From: Acetobacteraceae bacterium
Lineage (GTDB): Bacteria; Pseudomonadota; Alphaproteobacteria; Acetobacterales; Acetobacteraceae
DNA length: 9,837 bases
Assembly: GCA_027306955.1 (NCBI GenBank)
Contig: DAHUXX010000239.1
Coordinates: 1 to 9,837 of the forward strand
Reading direction: 5' to 3'
Part shown: piece after piece, positions 6,134-9,837 of the stretch
Numbering within the stretch: position 1 is the first letter of the stretch
Layout of the letters: every line of letters starts with the position of its first letter
Translations under genes and position numbers: made by a program
The notes under the pieces: model-generated
Seen by the model: the letters and a program-made list of their open reading frames with translations, nothing else
Databases searched by the model: none
Told to the model about the DNA's origin: nothing

Positions 6134-6153
6134 GCCGGATGCCAGGGCCGCGC

Positions 6154-6423
6154 TCAGCGGCGCAGGTTCAGCCGTGCGATCAGCGCCTCGTAGCGGGCCT
6201 TGTCGCGATCGCGCAGATAGTCGAGCAGCCGGCGGCGGCGGCCCACCAGCATCAGCAGGCCACGGCGGCTGTGGAAGTCCTTGGCATGCGTCTTGAGGTG
6301 CTCGGTGAGGTTCCCGATGCGCTCGGAGAGCAGGGCGACCTGGACCTCGGGGCTGCCGGTATCGCCCGGCTTGTTTGCATGGTCGGTGATGAGCGCCTGC
6401 CGGCGCTCGGCGGTGATCGACAT
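6154..6423 (-). CDS. rpsO: 30S ribosomal protein S15
   Basis: Small-subunit protein that binds the three-way junction of 16S rRNA in the central domain and helps build the 30S platform. The product has 89 residues, the same length as E. coli S15. It shows the family hallmarks: GDTGSPEVQVALLSERI at about 20-36, the LKTHAKDFHSRRGLL segment at about 43-57 with the conserved His and Arg residues that contact rRNA, and the terminal LVGRRRRLLDYLRDRDKARYEALIARLNLRR region. The ATG at 6423 is chosen because GAGGAG lies 7 nt upstream and it gives the conserved MSITAERRQ beginning. A frame extending to 6525 would run into truB. It sits 56 nt after truB and before pnp, the usual order. In E. coli S15 represses its own translation through the leader; no such structure could be recognised in the short gap here. 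Confidence 0.98.
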   Translation of the reverse strand: MSITAERRQALITDHANKPGDTGSPEVQVALLSERIGNLTEHLKTHAKDFHSRRGLLMLVGRRRRLLDYLRDRDKARYEALIARLNLRR

Positions 6424-6430
6424 CGCAAAA

Positions 6431-6436
6431 CTCCTC
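6431..6436 (-). promoter_or_regulatory. Ribosome binding site of rpsO
   Basis: GAGGAG on the coding strand, 7 nt before the ATG at 6423. It is the best Shine-Dalgarno match in the window, as expected for an abundant ribosomal protein, and it fixes the start. Confidence 0.8.
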
Positions 6437-6479
6437 ATCGTTCGGGGTTGCGCGCCCTGCCACCAAGGACCGTCCGGGC

Positions 6480-7400
6480 CTACAGCAGCCGCTCCGGCTT
6501 CAACCACCCGTCTTCCAGGCGGCAAAGGCCGAGGACGCGGCTCCCCGCCATGGCGCGGACGATCCCGCCCTCGGGATCGGCCGAGCCCGGAATCCGGGCC
6601 AGCAATGGTACGAGGCCCAGGGCCCGTCCGTGGCTCAGCTCGGCGGCCTCCGCTGCGGTCAGGGCCAGCGCCGGGATGTCGGCCAGCGCGGTCGCGACCG
6701 GAAGCAGCAGGTCCGGGGAAGCGGGCGCGGTATCCTCTCCTTCGAGCAGATTGTCCAGCGCAAAGGCCTGCGCCTCGGTAAAGGGACCTACGCGCAGCCG
6801 GCGCAGCGCCACGACATGGCCAACCGTTCCCACCGCGCGGGCGAGATCGCGGGCCAGGCTGCGCATGTAAACCCCCTTGCCGGAGGCGACCTCGAAGATC
6901 GCGGTGTCGGTGTCCGGCCGCTCGATCAGTTCGAACCGGTCGACCCGCGCCGGCCGCGGCGGCAGTTCCGGGGCCTGGCCGGCGCGCGCCAGGTCATAGG
7001 CCCGCTCGCCGGCCACCTTGATGGCCGAGAACGCCGGCGGCACCTGCATGATCTCGCCCCGGAAGGCGGGCAGCGCCACGCGGATCGCCTCATCGGTCGG
7101 CCGCGCCTCGGACGTCGCGACGACCTGCCCGTCGGCGTCATCGGTGTCGCGTGCCTCGCCGAAGCGCAGCGTGAATCGGTACAGCTTGGTGCCGTCCATC
7201 ACATAGGGAACGGTCTTGGTCGCCGATCCGAAGGCGATCGGCAGCACGCCGGTCGCGAGCGGGTCGAGCGTGCCGCCATGCCCCGCCTTGCGCGCGTCGA
7301 AGCGCCGGCGCAGGCGGTTGACCATATCCGTGCTGGTGGGGCCGGCGGGCTTGTCGAGGATCAGCCACCCGTCCAGTGCCCGGCCTTTCTGCCGGCGCAT
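6480..7400 (-). CDS. truB: tRNA pseudouridine(55) synthase TruB
   Basis: Converts U55 in the T-loop of elongator tRNAs to pseudouridine and also acts as a tRNA folding chaperone. The 306-residue product has the TruB start GWLILDKPAGPTST (about 11-24), the catalytic loop GHGGTLDPLATGVLP (about 40-54) with nucleophile Asp46, the YRFTLRFGEARDTDDADG motif region (about 73-90), QVPPAFSAIKVAGERAYDLAR (about 118-138), and the GVYMRSLARDLA segment (about 176-187). A C-terminal extension of roughly 60-70 residues resembles the small PUA-like tail of bacterial TruB. The ATG at 7400 lies 3 nt after the rbfA stop, with only a weak GACGAGAA-type ribosome site inside the end of rbfA, so translational coupling to rbfA is likely. 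It is followed by rpsO after 56 nt. Confidence 0.97.
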   Translation of the reverse strand: MRRQKGRALDGWLILDKPAGPTSTDMVNRLRRRFDARKAGHGGTLDPLATGVLPIAFGSATKTVPYVMDGTKLYRFTLRFGEARDTDDADGQVVATSEARPTDEAIRVALPAFRGEIMQVPPAFSAIKVAGERAYDLARAGQAPELPPRPARVDRFELIERPDTDTAIFEVASGKGVYMRSLARDLARAVGTVGHVVALRRLRVGPFTEAQAFALDNLLEGEDTAPASPDLLLPVATALADIPALALTAAEAAELSHGRALGLVPLLARIPGSADPEGGIVRAMAGSRVLGLCRLEDGWLKPERLL

Positions 7401-7403
7401 CGC

Positions 7404-7859
7404 TTAGTCGTTCTCGTCGTCGTGCGGCGGCGCGAGGTCTCGCGCGACCTGCGGCGTGCGGAGCAGCGCCTCGATCCCCGCCGCCTGGTCGAGTGTCGCG
7501 TCGGCCGCGAACACGATCTCCGGCGCGAGGCGCAGCTTCAGCGCCCGTGCGATAGCGCCGCGCAGATGCACCGCACCGCGGTTCAGCGCCGGCAACAGCA
7601 GATCGACGTCCGACCGGCCGAGACGCGCAACAAAGACGGTCGCCCGCCGCAGGTCGGGGCTCACGCAGACGCGCGTCACGGTGAGGTTCGCTGCCTCCAG
7701 CGCCGGGTCGCGCAACTCCCCGCGCGCCATCAGGTTGGCGAGCTCGTGGCGCATGGCCTCGGCCACCCGCAGCTGCCGCTGCGAGGGCGCGCCCTTCGGT
7801 GCGGCAGTTCCCCTCGATCCGCCTCGGGTCAAGCGGCGATCAGCTCCGTCTCGAAGCAT
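7404..7859 (-). CDS. rbfA: 30S ribosome-binding factor A
   Basis: Assembly factor that binds immature 30S subunits and assists 16S rRNA 5'-end maturation, including helix 1 formation, especially in the cold. From the ATG at 7859 the product has 151 residues. PSQRQLRVAEAMRHELANLMARGEL (about 25-49) is the typical N-terminal helix, VTRVCVSPDLRRATVFV (about 61-77) the central strand region with the SPDL motif of the KH-like fold, and LRGAIARALKLRLAPEIVFAAD (about 98-119) the RbfA signature. An acidic tail, HDDEND, ends it. The ATG overlaps the end of infB by 31 nt. An alternative TTG at 7832 overlaps the infB stop by 4 nt (TTGA) and would give 142 residues, starting where the conserved part begins. 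I keep the ATG, with AGGGAAGG upstream, but the start is uncertain. Confidence 0.93.
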   Translation of the reverse strand: MLRDGADRRLTRGGSRGTAAPKGAPSQRQLRVAEAMRHELANLMARGELRDPALEAANLTVTRVCVSPDLRRATVFVARLGRSDVDLLLPALNRGAVHLRGAIARALKLRLAPEIVFAADATLDQAAGIEALLRTPQVARDLAPPHDDEND

Positions 7860-9837
7860 TCGACGACGTCGCCTTCCCTAAGGTCATGGAAATTCGCGAA
7901 GGAGAGGCCGCATTCATAGCCTCGCGCGACTTCGCGCACGTCGTCCTTGAAGCGCTTGAGCTGCGACAGCTCGCCGGTGTGGATCACCACGCCCTCGCGC
8001 AGCACCCGTACGCCGGCGCCGCGCTTGACCAGGCCTTCCGTCACCATGCAGCCGGCGACCTTGCCGACCTTGGTGATCTCGAAGACCTTGCGCACCTCGG
8101 CGTAGCCCAGGAACTTCTCGCGTGCCTTCGGTGCCGTCTTGCCGCGCACCAGCTCCGCCACGTCGTCGGCGACGTCGTAGATGATAGAGTAGTAGCGGAT
8201 ATCCACGCCCTCGCGTTGCGCCAGGTCGCGCGCCTGCGAGGTCGCGCGCACGTTGAAGGCGAGGATGACCGCGGACGACGCCTTGGCGAGCTGGATGTCG
8301 CTCTCGGTGATCTGCCCGACGCCCGAGAGCAGCACGCGCACGCGCACCTCCTCGGTCGCCGGCTTCTGCACCACGGCGGCGAGCGCCTCGGCACTGCCCT
8401 GCACGTCGGCCTTGATGACGACGGCGACTTCCTTCTGCTCGCCGGCCTGGATTCGGGCCAGCATCTGGTCGAGCGTGCCCCGCGCGGCGCCCATGGCGCC
8501 GGCCGCCTTGTCGCGCACCTTGCGCTGGCGGAACTCGGAGATCTCGCGCGCCCGGCTCTCGTTCTCCACCGCGACGAACGGCTCGCCCGCGACCGGCACG
8601 CCAGACAGGCCGAGGATCTCGACCGGGCTCGATGGCCCCGCGTCCTTCAGCGCGCGGCCCTTGTCGTCGAGCATCGCGCGCACGCGGCCCCATTCGGCGC
8701 CGGCGACGACGATGTCGCCCTGGTGCAGCGAGCCCTTCTGCACCAGCACGGTCGCGACCGGCCCGCGGCCGCGGTCGAGCCGGCTCTCGATCACCGCACC
8801 CTCGGCCGCGCGCCCGGGATTGGCCGTGAGGTCGAGCAGCTCCGCCTGGAGCAGGATCGCTTCTTCCAGCTTGTCGAGCCCGATGCGCTTCAGCGCCGAG
8901 ACCTCCACGTCCTGGGTTTCGCCGCCCATCTGCTCGACCACCACCTCGTGGCTGAGCAGCGCCTGGCGCACCCGGTCCGGATTCGCGTCCGGCTTGTCCA
9001 TCTTGTTGATGGCGACGATCAGCGGGGCACCCGCCGCCCTGGCGTGGCGGATCGCCTCGATGGTCTGCGGCATCACGCCGTCGTCGGCGGCGACCACCAG
9101 CACCACGATGTCCGTCACCCCGGCGCCGCGCGCGCGCATCGCCGGGAACGCCTCGTGGCCCGGCGTGTCCAGGAAGGTGATGCGCGCCCCGGAGGGCAGC
9201 TGCACCTGGTAGGCGCCGATATGCTGGGTGATGCCGCCGGCCTCGCCGGCCGCGACGTCGGTCGCGCGCAGCGCATCCAACAGGCTGGTCTTGCCGTGGT
9301 CGACATGGCCCATGACGGTGACCACCGGCGGACGGGGCAGCAGCTCGCCCTCAGTATCCCTCGCCCCTTCGAGCCCGCTCTCCACGTCGTCCTCGGAGAC
9401 GCGGCGCGCACGGTGGCCGAATTCCTGGACGAGCAGCTCTGCGGTATCGGCATCGAGCGACTGGGTGACGGTCGCCATCACCCCCATCTTCATCAGCGCC
9501 TTGACCACGTCGCCGGTGCGCGCGGCCATGCGCGAGGCGAGTTCCTGCACGGTGATCGCATCCGGGATCACCACGTCGCGCACCACCTTCACCTGGTCGG
9601 CGCGCAGCGCCTCGAGTTCCGCCTGGCGCCGCTCGCGCTCACGCTGGCGGCGCACCGAGGCGAGCGAGCGCACCCGGTCGTCCTCGCCCTCGATCGCGGC
9701 CTGCACGTCGATGCGGCCGGCGCGGCGGCGATCATCGCCGCCTTTCTTGGGGGCTGTGACCTGCGGCTTGCGTGGCGGCACCGCGGTGCCGGGGCGGCGT
9801 GCCGGGCGTTCGTCCTCCTCCTCCGCGGCGGGCCGGG
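7829..9837 (-). CDS. infB: Translation initiation factor IF-2, N-terminus off the window
   Basis: GTPase that recruits initiator fMet-tRNA to the 30S subunit and promotes subunit joining. The frame stays open to the right edge, with an acidic EEEDE stretch and Pro/Arg-rich sequence upstream, so the gene is cut and its start is not visible. The apparent start at 9781 is an internal GTG. Counting from 9781: a basic, charged linker (about 40-60), the IF2_N subdomain (about 70-123), then the G domain with G1 GHVDHGKT (158-165), G2 GGITQHIG (182-189), G3 DTPGHEAF (205-212), G4 NKMD (259-262) and G5 SALKRIG. The beta-barrel domains and the C-terminal fMet-tRNA-binding domain follow, the latter with AEVRKVFEITKVGKVAGCMV. 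The protein ends normally with a TGA that overlaps rbfA. In alphaproteobacteria nusA and rimP usually precede it, outside this window. Confidence 0.98.
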   Translation of the reverse strand, partial: RPAAEEEDERPARRPGTAVPPRKPQVTAPKKGGDDRRRAGRIDVQAAIEGEDDRVRSLASVRRQRERERRQAELEALRADQVKVVRDVVIPDAITVQELASRMAARTGDVVKALMKMGVMATVTQSLDADTAELLVQEFGHRARRVSEDDVESGLEGARDTEGELLPRPPVVTVMGHVDHGKTSLLDALRATDVAAGEAGGITQHIGAYQVQLPSGARITFLDTPGHEAFPAMRARGAGVTDIVVLVVAADDGVMPQTIEAIRHARAAGAPLIVAINKMDKPDANPDRVRQALLSHEVVVEQMGGETQDVEVSALKRIGLDKLEEAILLQAELLDLTANPGRAAEGAVIESRLDRGRGPVATVLVQKGSLHQGDIVVAGAEWGRVRAMLDDKGRALKDAGPSSPVEILGLSGVPVAGEPFVAVENESRAREISEFRQRKVRDKAAGAMGAARGTLDQMLARIQAGEQKEVAVVIKADVQGSAEALAAVVQKPATEEVRVRVLLSGVGQITESDIQLAKASSAVILAFNVRATSQARDLAQREGVDIRYYSIIYDVADDVAELVRGKTAPKAREKFLGYAEVRKVFEITKVGKVAGCMVTEGLVKRGAGVRVLREGVVIHTGELSQLKRFKDDVREVARGYECGLSFANFHDLREGDVVECFETELIAA

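Larger units (their letters stand above)
5778..6153 (-). other. Long structured rpsO-pnp intergenic region / pnp leader
   Basis: These 376 nt hold no credible gene on either strand. In-frame extensions of pnp lack protein conservation, and short plus-strand frames have no support. Read as RNA in the minus direction, the region is dense in inverted repeats, listed separately: one after rpsO, a strong GC hairpin, two small hairpins, a long-range helix pair in the middle, and a stem close to the pnp ribosome site. In E. coli the equivalent spacer carries RNase E and RNase III sites, and PNPase represses itself through a double-stranded leader. A similar role here is inference. No sigma-70-type promoter is convincing. 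High GC content raises the chance of accidental hairpins. Confidence 0.6.

Noticed and set aside
6424..6525. N-terminal extension of S15 to 6525
   Set aside because: It would overlap truB and add 34 unconserved residues, while the 6423 start has a strong GAGGAG site and gives the normal 89-residue length.
6154..7400. Separate rpsO promoter in the truB-rpsO gap
   Set aside because: The 56-nt gap shows no acceptable -35/-10 pair, so I list only the ribosome site.
6630..7919. 429-codon plus-strand frame opposite truB and rbfA
   Set aside because: It spans two well-identified genes and their junction, and the product resembles no family.
1..9837. Mobile elements, CRISPR arrays, tRNA genes, attachment sites
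   Set aside because: No transposase or integrase, spaced direct repeats, tRNA-like clover-leaf or terminal inverted repeats were seen. Gene order is that of a stable core chromosome.
3591..9837. A novel multi-gene defence or accessory system in the minus-strand cluster
   Set aside because: Every gene from infB to pnp belongs to the conserved translation and RNA-decay operon with intact active-site motifs. There is no cargo or unexplained open frame among them.

Overview
This is a GC-rich chromosomal window from an alphaproteobacterium. The evidence is a MipZ division-site ATPase (an alphaproteobacterial family), a penicillin-binding carboxypeptidase ending in a SPOR domain, and the general character of the housekeeping proteins. 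I lean towards the Rhodospirillales/Acetobacteraceae, but that finer placement is an impression from protein style and cannot be proved here. No mobile elements, CRISPR arrays, tRNAs or rRNAs are visible.

Layout. Seven genes lie on the minus strand and one on the plus strand. Read in the minus direction from the right edge, the window starts inside infB (initiation factor IF2, N-terminus cut off) and continues through rbfA, truB, rpsO and pnp. This is the conserved 3' half of the classical nusA-infB operon. infB, rbfA and truB overlap or nearly touch, rpsO follows after a 56-nt gap, and a 376-nt non-coding stretch full of potential RNA helices separates rpsO from pnp. After pnp comes a large 50-nt stem-loop, then a nitronate monooxygenase-like flavoprotein with a C-terminal cysteine cluster, then mipZ. 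At the left edge a 5'-truncated D-alanyl-D-alanine carboxypeptidase reads rightward and converges on mipZ with only 6 nt between the stop codons.

How the genes work together. infB, rbfA, truB, rpsO and pnp link translation initiation, 30S maturation, tRNA modification, a 30S protein and RNA turnover. In E. coli the rpsO-pnp junction is a major processing and autoregulatory site, and the long structured spacer here is a plausible counterpart. mipZ and the SPOR-domain carboxypeptidase both act in cell division (Z-ring placement and septal peptidoglycan trimming). The nitronate monooxygenase-like gene has no evident functional link to its neighbours.

No clearly new multi-gene system is visible. 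The items most worth a second look are the rpsO-pnp leader RNA, including a possible pair of mutually exclusive helices, and the four-cysteine C-terminal module of the nitronate monooxygenase-like protein.
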